The notes beneath the pieces were generated by a model, which worked only from the letters and a program-made list of their open reading frames with translations, made no database searches and was not told where the DNA came from. Positions 55,031 to 64,000 of a stretch of DNA of 64,000 nt are shown piece after piece; positions within the stretch are counted from its first letter, which is position 1; every line of letters starts with the position of its first letter. This DNA comes from Platanthera guangdongensis (lineage: Eukaryota; Streptophyta; Magnoliopsida; Asparagales; Orchidaceae), in assembly GCA_039583875.1 (NCBI GenBank), contig CM077151.1, positions 27,852,390-27,916,389 on the forward strand. Direction: 5' to 3'. The position numbers and the translations under genes were made by a program.

Positions 55031-55295
55031 TTAGGCTTCATTTGCGCAACTTATTTTCCCGTCACGGTTGAGGCCTCCATCGTCAACGAAGTCGCTGACG
55101 GCCTGCCCAGCCCCCACCGCTGGTACGTCGGACCCTATTGAACCCGCCGGCCGTCGGGGGTTGTCCGGTGGACAGCGGGTAGAGCCACCGTCGGCGGTGA
55201 CCCTGCCCATTCGCGGTCGGACTACCCCCGACGGGTTTGTAGGGTTCTGACGAATCCGCCAGCGGGGCACGGGCAGGCCGGGGACGGCGGAAGCC
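55031..55295. mobile_element. Possible small GC-rich element
   Basis: TAGGCTTCATTTGCGC on the left and GCGGAAGCCTA on the right form a short inverted repeat. The interior contains GAACCCGCCGG and GGGGTTGTCCGG words also found in the tandem array at 58318-58405. Weak boundaries. Confidence 0.35.
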
Positions 55296-55489
55296 TAAAT
55301 CTTGGCAGAGTTTTTGTAAACCCGTGAATTGTCAACCGCGCGATTCGCGGAAAAGCAGACAGTCGTGATGCATTGGATCGTAGACAATGTTACATGATAT
55401 GTAAGAATTTCTATGTATATTGTATAGATATCGATATAGATCTACAATGGGAAAGAGAAATGATGGGTCCCCCTTAGAAGCACTAGTCG

Positions 55490-57430
55490 CACCCTATGCA
55501 TGGGGTGCGGGTATCCTAAGAACCCCCATTAGCAGTGTAACGGCTTGAGGCGTAACCTCTGCGGTAATCGTCGTCGTCGTCTTTGCCGTCGTCGTCTCCG
55601 CCTCTTGGCTCGGCCGGCCCCTCGCCGCCCGGCGTGCCCGAGACCACCGTACGACCTCCGCCGCCACCCGGAGTCGGACAACCTCCCATCCTCCCGCCTC
55701 CCCCGTCAGGGGAGGATCTCCTCCCGAACAGGATGGGCGGCCATTTCTGTTGCCCGTCCTACCAGCCGCCCCTGGACAGGCGTCAATTTCTGCCACCCTT
55801 CCAGGCGCCACCCCATTTGGGGGCGGTTTCTCTCCCGGCCAGGATGGGCAGCAATTTTTGTCGCCCGTCCGGGCGCCACCCCCTTGTCTTCTCTCACGAC
55901 CAGGACGGGCGGCCATTTTTGCTGCCCATCCTGATTATTTTGCCTCCCTGGGCGGGGGCAATTTTGGACGCCCGTCCAGGCGCCATGCCCTTTGGGGGCG
56001 GCTTCTCTCCCGATCAGGATGGGCGACATTTTTTGCGGCCAGTCCTGTTGTTTGTTGTCGCCCTGATTTTTTATGCTCGTTCAGGCGCCGCCCCCTTTGG
56101 GGGCGGCTTCGCTGTCGCCGAGGACGGGCGCCCTTCCTGCCTCCATTGCCGCTCGGCCTCGTCCGGGGCTCGTCTCCCTGGCCGCCGGGCTCGCCGACCA
56201 CCCCTCTCATCACGGAGGGGCGGTTGCTTTTTCGATGAGCCCATGACCTCCTGGGGGTGGTCTCGTCATTTTTCCAAAAGTGATGATCCGCCTCCTCTAT
56301 TTCGGGCGATTCTATTCATCCGTCTGGTAGTTACAGGTAAATTTACCGGATCGCGCCTCCTAAAATATATAAATAGACACTTATTCCCTTTCGTTTTCAT
56401 GCTCTCCTCGGCTAGAAAATCCTCCTACGGATTTTCACTCTTCTCCTCTTACGATTTTCTCTTTCACCGCTTTTCTTCCTTGCGCACTCCCGCGCGCACA
56501 TCTTCCTTACGCGCGCCTCTTGTGTGTGCTTCTTACTTGTGTGCGTCTCTTCCTTGCATGCGCCTCTTCCTTGTGCGTGTCTCTTCCTTGTGCGCTCCCG
56601 CACGGCCTCCACCAGTAAGCGTTACGCTGGAGAGCGCTCTGCCCGCAAGTGCTCCGCCGGCAAGCGCTCTGCCGGCAAGCGCTCCCTGCGCTCTCCGCCA
56701 GCGAGCGCTCTGCGTGCTTTCCCTCATCAAGCGCTCTAGGCGCTCTCAGCCAGTAAGCGCTCTGTGCACTCTCCTCTAGCAAGCGCTCTGCGCCACCAAG
56801 CGTTCTGCGCCACCAAGCGCTCTGTGCGCTCTCTGCCACCAAGCGCTCTGCGCACTCTCTGCCACCAAGCGCTCTGCGTGCTCTCCGCCAGCAAGCGCTC
56901 TATGCGCTCTCCTCCCGCAAGCGCTCAGCGCGCTCTCTGCCAGCAAGCATTTTGTGCGCTCTCTGCCCTGAAGCGCTCGGTGCGCTCTCCTCCAACAATC
57001 GCTCTGCGCGCTCTCCACCAGAAAGTGCTCTACGCGTTCTCCTCCAGCAAGCGCTCCACCTTCAAGACCGTCCCAAGTGCGCCTCTGTGCGCTCTGCCGT
57101 CAAGTCTGCTACAAGTGCACCTCTCTGTGCTCTGCCTTCAAGACTATACCAAGTGTGCCCCTGTGCGCTCCACTTTCAAGATCCCCATAAGAGCCCAACG
57201 CCCTCAACTCAACAACAGGCTCTCCAGTCCACAGCAAGCCCACCAAGCGTCGACAAATCTGTCATTCCAGACTCTTTCTAAGCACAACATGGGACAAACC
57301 ACGGAGGATAAGGTGCGTCGAGCGCGCCACTCGAGCTTCCAAGCCCCATACATCATCAGAACTAGCGCAATAAGTTGCTCCCAAGCACCAACAGAAGTCT
57401 TCAAGACACAACGAGCGCATCGCTCCCCAT
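55490..57430 (+). repeat. Large LTR-like GC-rich region with two tandem arrays
   Basis: Array 1 (about 55720-56140) repeats an about 80-bp motif around GACCAGGATGGGCGGCCATTT and GGCGCCACCCC. A TATA box (AAATATATAAATAGACAC) is near 56365. Array 2 (about 56630-57060) repeats CAAGCGCTCTGCGCGCTCTC roughly every 30 bp. The 398-codon open frame 55583-56779 crosses the promoter-like site and is composition-driven, not a gene. This fits a long retrotransposon LTR with repeats on both sides of the transcription start; the element itself was not identified. Confidence 0.5.
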
Positions 57431-57870
57431 AACCCACGAAAAAAATACTTAGCTCTGTGAGTGGTGGTCTGTCACCCTCCGAGCCTTTCCCTCTCACTCT
57501 CTCTCTTAACAATTGTAACGAGAGGAGACATGTCACACTCGAGTTCTTCATGTAAGCTCCGTACCACAATCAATAAATAGTGGAGATTTGACCGACACAG
57601 ACCCAACCATGCAGCTTTTCATCAAGTTGAAGGGCTTTCCATGTTTTAAAAATTCTTTTTCCAGCTTTTTTACTTTGAATATTTGCACGTTCGACCGCTT
57701 ACAGGCTAAAACGGTTTAATTTAATCCGATCTCTCGGAGCCTTGAGCCATGGGCATCCAGAATAAAATCCAAGAATTTAAAGTTGGCAATGACTTGTTCG
57801 TTTTTGTTCAGAATAAAATACAAGACTTTTAGCATTTCATTTAAATAATATATCATTCCAATTTGGATAT
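57431..57870. other. Spacer or LTR tail
   Basis: No coding. Contains GTGGTGGTCTGTCACCCTC (57462), the reverse of a motif at 46577. AT-rich toward the right. Confidence 0.35.
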
Positions 57871-57872
57871 AA

Positions 57873-58090
57873 TCAATTATTATATTACTAGCATCTTCGA
57901 ACGGGCTTTGCCCGTTCTCGATGCGTCTGTGCGGGCTTCGCCCTCAATCGAACGGGCTTTGCCCGTTCTCGATGCGTCGCTGCGGGTTTCGCCCGCAATC
58001 AAGCGGGCTTTGCCCGCTTGACATTCACGCAGGCTTCGCCCGCCCATCGACGGGCGAAGCCCGTCCCCCCCGGCGGGCTTCGTCCGCCCG
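57873..58090. repeat. Palindrome-bearing 51-bp tandem repeat, possible Helitron-type terminus
   Basis: Two full copies (57897-57947, 57948-57998) and a diverged third. Each has AACGGGCTTTGCCCGTT and TGCGGGCTTCGCCCGCA hairpins. The preceding TCAATTATTATATTACTAGC resembles the 5' end of plant Helitrons (TC... with TATTA...TAG). A related block, TTCGCCCGTGCTCGATGCGT, is at 59405. No Helitron helicase or 3' CTRR end was found. Confidence 0.5.
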
Positions 58091-58317
58091 CAGCAAAATT
58101 TAAATAATTATATAATTTAATAAATAATTATTATTTTAAAATCAAATTATAATTTAATAAATAATTATATAATAACTTATTATTTTTAAAAAAAATGGAA
58201 AAAAAACCGAAAATCCCCCTCCCCCCCGCTTCGGCCTACTCGCGCTTCCGCGCCCTCCTCTGCCGACGGAGGCGGAGCCGCCGCCGGCCTGCCCGGCGCC
58301 CATCGACGGGTTTGCCG

Positions 58318-58405
58318 GGGTTGTCCGGCGAACCCGCCGGGGGTTGTCCGGCGAACCCGCCGGGGGTTGTCCGGCGAACCCGCCGGGGGTTGTCCGGTGG
58401 CGAGA
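58318..58405. repeat. 23-bp GC-rich tandem repeat
   Basis: GGCGAACCCGCCGGGGGTTG plus TCC repeated about three and a half times without change. Frames through it are open by chance. Confidence 0.85.
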
Positions 58406-58558
58406 GGGCAGGGCCACCGCCGGCGGTGGCCCTGCCCGTGAGACTCAGTTGCGGGTTCGATACCTAGCGCCAACAACACGTCTTGCTGAGAAACAGGCGG
58501 GAGAGGCGTTGGGGTGTATTGGGCTGCAGCCCTGTAACGAGCCTACGGGTGGGCCAAG

Positions 58559-58604
58559 TTATGTATGTATGTATGTATGTATATATACACACATACATAC
58601 ATAC

Positions 58605-58636
<32 letters not shown>

Positions 58637-58637
58637 A
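58559..58637. repeat. ATGT/ACAT microsatellite palindrome
   Basis: An (ATGT)n run, a short (CATA)n run and (ATGT)n again form an imperfect fold-back next to the hAT left end. Confidence 0.85.
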
Positions 58638-59365
58638 TAGGCCTGTCCAAAAGGCCCGTGCCCAGTGGGCCGGCCCGAGCCCGGCCCGGCCAAAGCTCGA
58701 TTCTGCCCGGCCCGGAAAAAGCCCGGTCTGGGTCGAGGCCGGACTCAGGGCCCTGGTTTTGGGGACTAGCCCGGCCCGATACCCGGCCCGGGCCCAGGCG
58801 AAGCCCGGACCAGGCCCCAGGCTGGCCCGGACCTGCTGGCCAACGGCTCTAAGAGCCGTTGGAAATCCAACGGCTCTTAGAGTCGTTGGAAGCAGCCAGC
58901 AGGGCTACTGCTGGCTGCTGCTGACAGCCCTGCTGGCTGCTGTGGCCTAGGGCATAGGCCATATTAAAAATATATATATATATTTTTAAAATTTTTTAAT
59001 AAAAAAAGTTTTTTATAAACCCCCCCTACCCGACCCTCTCTCTCTCCCCTTCACTCTCTCTCTCTCTCTCACTTACTCTCTCTCTCTCTCTCGTCCACTC
59101 ACTTTCTCTTTCTCTCACTTACTCTCTTCCTCTCTTACTCTCTTTCTCTCTCTCTCTCTCTCTCGCTGCATGGCATCATCCTCCTCAACGCCGGCGTCGT
59201 CGACTCAAAGCACGATCGAAGTGGTGGAGCATAATCGGAGGGCGCCCGTCTGAGAGCATTTCGATAAGGTTAAAGTCGATGACGAATTCAAGACGCGGTG
59301 CAAGTTATGCTCAAAGTTGCTAATTCTTACTGCCAACTCAACACTAGCGATACACGTTAAATCGT
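58638..59365 (+). pseudogene. hAT transposon 5' part with BED zinc-finger transposase start
   Basis: The left end TAGGCCTGTCCAAAAGGCCC is followed by GGCCCGGCC-rich DNA, a CT-microsatellite leader (59035-59165) and an ATG at 59170. The frame gives a serine-rich start, a TGA at 59251 where BED proteins have Trp, then EHFDKVKVDDEFKTRCKLCS and STLAIHVKSC, the Cys2-His/Cys pattern of a BED DNA-binding finger. The catalytic hAT domain is missing; sequence changes character at about 59365. The copy is dead. The left end resembles the non-autonomous element at 2962. Confidence 0.75.
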
Positions 59366-60015
59366 GTTTTGCGAAACAAGCTCCCGAGTCCAGTCGTATT
59401 TTGCTTCGCCCGTGCTCGATGCGTTGCTGCGAGCTGCACCCGCAACATATACGTATGAGTACTCAAAATGACCGTAAAAAAATCTAAATCATGATAACAA
59501 TTTTTATTTTGTTAAAACATATGTTTTGACATACAAAACGTAATTTCCCTCCCTCCCCTCTAAATACAAGAAATATTGACTAAAAAGACCCAAATAAATG
59601 AAAATGAGAGTTGATTATATGAGGAGTAGTATAGTATTAAAATGTTACACCAAACTCGTTTATGGATTTGTTTATATATTAAAGATATAGGCAATGACCA
59701 ACTTCAAGTATAGTCCCCTCTAGGTCTTGGCCCTCAAGATTTTGCCCTCAAAGTACCCTTCATTGTGTGAAGTCCGAGCCCTATTTTAAATTATCAGATC
59801 ATTTTCTCTTCAGACAACGTGGGAGTAACTCGAAACATCTCACACTGCATTACTAGTGTCTTATATATCATCCATTAACATTGGGTTCAACCTAAAAAAC
59901 AATCACATCATCCATAAGTATGATCAAGCTTTAGCATTCATAAACCCCTAAATTTAAAAAAGTTGAGATTCACGCTAAAAAAGTATGGATTATTTACCGG
60001 AATCTCCCCTCGAAG
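59366..60015. other. AT-rich spacer upstream of the metacaspase
   Basis: Apart from the palindromic motif at 59396-59450, no feature was recognised. Confidence 0.45.
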
Positions 60016-60020
60016 TTTGT

Positions 60021-60217
60021 GTAATTATAACTTACACCCCTCTAACTTTTAAAATTACAATTACTCTCATTAATGTTTGCATTTCATAACATCAATAAGC
60101 AAAAAGATTCCCCTAATATTTACTCGTACTTTTGTGCATCGATGTTATGAAATGTAAACATTGAGCGAATGCTTTTGTAATTTCAAAAATTAAAGAGATG
60201 CAAATTGTAATTATAAA
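60021..60217. mobile_element. Foldback MITE about 200 bp upstream of the metacaspase start
   Basis: The left arm GTAATTATAACTTACACC...CATTTCATAACATC (60021-60093) pairs imperfectly with the right arm GATGTTATGAAATG...TTGTAATTATAAAAC (60141-60217). Non-coding. Its position inside the likely promoter could matter for expression, which is inference. Confidence 0.65.
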
Positions 60218-60414
60218 ACCAAAACTAAAGCTTTCTCTTTGAATCTTTTCCAAAGAGGATAAAAGAACGAACGTGAAAGGAAGAGTATCCAATTCCCTGC
60301 CCACTCAACTCCACTGCTTGAGTAGAAGTACCGAAAAGAGTCATAATTAACAACAGCCAACAAATTCTAAAAGCAAAACAAAAACTCATTCCACTACTTC
60401 TAAACAAGCCTCTC

Positions 60415-60874
60415 ATGGTCGGCAGGAGCAAAAGAGAGCGGTGCGGCCGGTGCGGCTGCCATATCCTCGTGCCGCCGCTGGCCTCCGCCGCCCACTGCCC
60501 GGCATGCCGTGTCACGACGATACTTCATAATCCCGACGGTTCCGCAACTCGTGCCGGCAGTCAACGTGACCCGATACGACATGTTAGGGGGTGGCTGAGA
60601 GGCATGTTTTCGGCCGTTGGATCTGGATTTGATTCGTTTGGTTCTTCGTCCGGTTACCGCCAATGGGCCTACTGGGATGTCGGCGGGACATCTGCGAGGA
60701 ACTGGCCGGCGAGCTTTCCGGCCAACCGAAGTAAGAAAAGAGCGGTGCTAATAGGGGTGAGCTATGAATTCAGGTCATATGAGTTGAAGGGAACCGTTAA
60801 TGATGTGAACTGCATGAGATATTTTTTGTGCGAGAAGTTTCAGTTCCCCGACGACAGCATATTGGTGCTCACGG
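60415..60874 (+). CDS. Type I metacaspase, exon 1 (partial gene)
   Basis: Encodes a cysteine-protease relative of the caspase-like (clan CD) family that acts in plant cell death and stress. The open frame has an LSD1-type zinc finger near the N-terminus (C10-x2-C13 ... C28-x2-C31), a glycine-, serine- and tryptophan-rich linker, and from residue 107 the start of the p20 domain: KKRAVLIGVSY, ELKGTVNDVNCMRYFL and FPDDSILVLT. The frame reads to a stop at 60882, but GTAATT at 60875 is a plausible splice donor at the place where type I metacaspases have intron 1. The catalytic His and Cys are encoded in later exons, not found in this window. An LTR-like start at 61201 lies in the putative intron, so the gene either continues beyond 64000 with a large intron or is disrupted. 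The ATG at 60415 gives a normal N-terminus. Confidence 0.85.
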
Positions 60875-60904
60875 GTAATTAATATCACTTTTTTTCCCAA
60901 TACA

Positions 60905-61075
60905 TTTAGGTAATAACTATATGCAGTTTCATTTTGACTATGTGCGGGCCATGCATTCGAAAATTGTTATATACAAGTCAATTTCTGAAGGAGTTCACAA
61001 GTTTTATGGATTTTTAACTTGACCTGCATTTATCCGTGGACGCATATATCCAAAACTGACTTGCATATAACATGA
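60905..61075. mobile_element. Possible small MITE in metacaspase intron 1
   Basis: The left TAACTATATGCAGTTTCATT and the right end (reversed, GTTATATGCAAGTCAGTTTTGG less two bases) are weakly inverted and resemble the MITE at 36523-36690. Boundaries are uncertain. Confidence 0.4.
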
Positions 61076-61200
61076 CCCTACATTTATTTACACCAAAGTC
61101 CAAACCGAACCATAGTAGTCCCTAATATTATCTCAGATTATATTGATCTATAAATTGTGGTTCGATTTTTCCGTTGCTAAATTAGTCTATATTGGTGTAT

Positions 61201-62690
61201 TGTTGAAGTCAGGAAAATTCTCAACCTTAGAATTCAGACCAATGCCGCCTAAGGTTACCGGTTCAGGGGTAAGAGCAGAAGGTTAGGATGACTAGGATGA
61301 AGAACGAAGGCAAACATGACCCCGGATGTTGTGGCAGGAAGGTCTCACCACGTACCCGGATGCTCGAAAGGAGCAACCTCTTATCAACCAAAAATAGCCG
61401 AACTAGGTACGAGGGAGACTAGCTGATGACTAAGTCGCAAGGACGCGACCTGGTCTCTAAGAAAAAGAAATCCAAAGACTCGGCTAGTATTTTGAAAGGA
61501 GAGCACGTGAGTATCCTGCAGAGAATTTTTCATCCCTCACCTCGTACCCCTGAGGTCCTATTTATAGGAAAATCCAAGTAGGGGGGGTTATATTTATACC
61601 CCACCCCCTGGAGACTAGGAGACTTCCAAGGGAAACTCGCACGGGCTGGGCGAGCATCTCGCCTACTCGCCTACCTGGCGAGTATGCGAGGGGAGCTCGT
61701 CATACTCGCCCCGGCCTTCTGCGGCCTTGCGCGCTAATTTTGACTTCTGTCTTGACTCGTTGACCTTAACTTCTGCTGACCTGGCTGTAGTAGGACCCAT
61801 CCTCGACGAATACGGGTTGTACACAATCCCAGCTCTTTTCGAGCGACGTAGGAGCTCAGAAAGAATCATCCAACACTTATTCGGCGAGCTGCTATACCGA
61901 GTATCAGGGTTGCTCACCCTTGACGACTGCCTGCCGATCTCTATAAATAGGGGGGCCTGGTTTTTGAGGCGGATCTCCAGAGCTCGCACATAATGTCGAA
62001 CGTCAACGAGAAACTTCTTCAGGACAGCCTTGTCGCTCTGACCGTCTTTCTCGGCATTGCCAAGTCTAAGAGGCCGTAGGAGGAAGACGTTGCCACCAAC
62101 TTACCCCCCACGAAAAGAAGAAGTCCAAGAAGATACCCGCCTCCAAGGCGGTCGACCCGCTTCCACCACCTGAGCAAGTTGCGGCTTCGACCAATAATCT
62201 CACGTGCTCTGCTAGCACCTTGAAGCTTCTCAGCAATCTTAGGCTAGACGACATCCCTAACATGGTCTCCCCTGACTCGAGCCTTCTCAACCCGCTGAAA
62301 ATTCCGGAAGTCGTCAACGCGCCGGTACCCCAACAGATTGAAGTCATCTCCCTGCCAGGTCGCCATTTTACCAAGCTATTCTTCTAAAGCGGTTGGTCGT
62401 CATTCATTTCTCGCTGACACGTTTTCTTTACTCGCAGACTCTCCACCAGATGTCGCCGACGCGGCTCTGAATGTCTCCCCTCTGAACTCTGCACCACTGC
62501 TCGCCCTGGCAGCCGAGAAACCCCTCATGACCGCGCACATGGTTCAGATTAATCTCGGCACCAAGAAAGTGTCTGAAGCTTCAACTCCCACGACAAAGGA
62601 GAATCCCCCGGCGAGCAAGGAACTACCGGTGAAGGAACTTCTGGTGAAGGAACCTCCCGGGGGTAAGGAACTTCTGGCGAAGAATGTAAC
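61201..62690 (+). mobile_element. Gypsy-like LTR and leader, coding part unclear
   Basis: Starts TGTTGAAGTCAGG at 61201. TATA-like sites are at about 61558 (CCTATTTATAGG) and 61939 (CTCTATAAATAGGGG). Downstream, ATGTCGAACGTCAACG at 61993 opens a short frame resembling a gag-like start (EKLLQDSLVALTVFL) that stops at 62078. The frame 62338-62871 has lysine-glutamate repeats (KELLVKE). No pol domain is visible. The LTR end and primer site were not found, so the class is inferred. Confidence 0.4.
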
Positions 62691-64000
62691 ACCCCCTATC
62701 TGTCACATAGCATATAGCAGTAGGTCCGGCCGGGGCCTGACGCCGTATGCCACAGACAGACCGGGTGGTTACTTATGGAAACCATCCAACCAATCTCAAC
62801 GTTCTACACAGAGCATTCTAGCGGAAGCAGTTTATAAAAGTTATAACCAAGAACCCAGCATTAAAGCATGAATGTCCACTAACCAAAATAGGAATGTATA
62901 CAGAATACCAACATAAGCCTTAAGGCCTTACAAAATGTTTCACTTGATATTACATGATTTACAAACCACGGCACGCAGGCCGGTCATACATGAATAAAAC
63001 AGTAAACACTTCCATTTGGGCCTTCGAGGGCCGGCTTCGCAAAAAGGGCTTTAGCCCGCTATTGACCGCTTGGTCCCGCAGCACCTGCAAGCAACAAACC
63101 ACCGCACGGTGGCAAAACAAGGCAACGGCCAGCAATGCTGACCAAATTATAACGATCCCGCCCCCAACTCGGGGCGGCGATGCTCCTTCCCTGCATTTCA
63201 TTAGCATAAGCGAGCAATATATATATAACCATTTCATCACAGACGTTGGCTCGCACGGCCACACGCCCCGTGCTCTCAGGTCACATTCTCGGTGAACCGG
63301 TCGATGTCACGTCAATTAAAGCCATAGACATTCCAGACTCACCACCACCACTTTGACGGCCAAACCTATGAGCAATTTGTCTTCCTGGCCTGGGTCACGA
63401 CAATTTAAGTCATTGACCGCCGAAGACCCTAATCTATGCCAACGGTAAGTGCCACGTGCCTCTAGGTCTCTTTAACCGAACGACATAGAACGGGTACGGT
63501 TCCATCCAACCCGTGCTCACATCGCAACGACAATTTAAGCCATATGCGCGAGTCAAACTTCCACCGAGTCTCATTTCCACCACAAGTCACATAACCCGGT
63601 TATGTTCAAGTTGGCTCTCAGGCCACCAAGTTGGCGAGATCTCGTATCCGCCCAGTTTTCCGGGTGCACCTTTGGGTTAGTCCCCAAGGCTCCCTGCTAC
63701 AATCTACCGCGTAGAAAACCCGAAAAACAACCAATAGCACGGAGTCTTCTCCGGCATTATGCAATGCAACATCACCGATCCAGACCAACATGTCCGGATA
63801 GGCTTCACACATCATGCCTATGTCCGTTCTCGCTTACAGACTCTAAACAACGGGGACTTCACATATATACCCGAAGGAACGCCTCCAACTCTCCGCAAAC
63901 TTGCGAGAGCGGGCTTCCTATGCAAAGAAAGAGAGCTACTCATGCTCAAGATGAGGATCGTTACCCTAGCGTTCCTCTTTGGCGCCATTGAAAAGTAATC
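62691..64000 (+). repeat. Probable LTR of another gypsy-type element, running off the window
   Basis: Begins TGTAACACCCCC, a common start of plant gypsy LTRs, directly after a gag-like frame. CAATTTAAG.CAT words recur at 63402 and 63530, with GTCAATTAAAGCCAT at 63311. No coding similarity. The orientation follows the TG start and is not independently confirmed. Confidence 0.4.

Noticed and set aside
55583..56779. 398-codon plus-strand frame
   Set aside because: Composed of tandem GC-rich repeats in three open frames at once, spans a TATA box and has no family match.

Overview
The window reads as nuclear DNA of a flowering plant: an intergenic stretch filled with transposable elements. The grounds are Ty1/copia and Ty3/gypsy polyprotein remains with plant-type initiator-tRNA-Met primer sites, an RTE-type LINE tail, hAT and Tourist-like elements, and pieces of plant genes with apparent introns (type I metacaspase, F-box/DUF295, WAT1-like, IRE-like). 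No bacterial genes, rRNA or tRNA genes were seen. Species or family cannot be named from this. A 500-base run of N (34918-35417) is an assembly gap.

Layout. 1-3.4 kb: minus-strand gypsy LTR/gag, a three-LTR miniature retrotransposon (TRIM-A), an LTR-like stretch, a clipped Tourist-like MITE and a 449-bp hAT-type element. 3.5-9.8 kb: AT-rich DNA with minus-strand exon-like fragments of unrelated genes (WAT1-like, IRE-like, others unrecognised). 10.3-11.2 kb: a frameshifted F-box/DUF295 gene. 12.0-18.4 kb: a gypsy element with perfect 5-bp target duplications but a scrambled interior (gag twice, most of pol gone), hosting a second TRIM-A. 19-25 kb: copia and gypsy scraps, a non-autonomous LTR element, a 34-bp LINE stub and a multi-LTR concatemer of a related family (TRIM-B). 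25.2-25.9 kb: a 5'-truncated RTE LINE with a 21-bp target duplication. 28-38 kb: small inverted-repeat elements, satellites and a decayed minus-strand copia cut by the gap. 38.45-44.30 kb: the best-preserved element, a copia retrotransposon with gag-pol broken by one frameshift and one stop. 45.7-51.6 kb: a foldback, a coding-like 27-bp minisatellite, a copia fragment fused to GC-rich DNA, and a stack of Tourist-like elements all using TAA. 52-55 kb: three elements with similar termini, one holding gene-like sequence and a solo LTR. 55-59.4 kb: GC-rich tandem arrays, palindromic repeats and the 5' part of a hAT element with a BED finger. 60.4 kb: exon 1 of a type I metacaspase, the only convincing intact host exon, with an LTR element starting in its intron 1. 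The window closes in gypsy-like DNA.

The genes do not form a pathway; the biology is transposon nesting. The most notable signal is the pair of TRIM families in which nearly identical LTRs are joined by only 31-36 bp of interior (primer site plus a purine-rich tract) and occur as two- to six-LTR concatemers, each inserted as one unit between 5-bp duplications.
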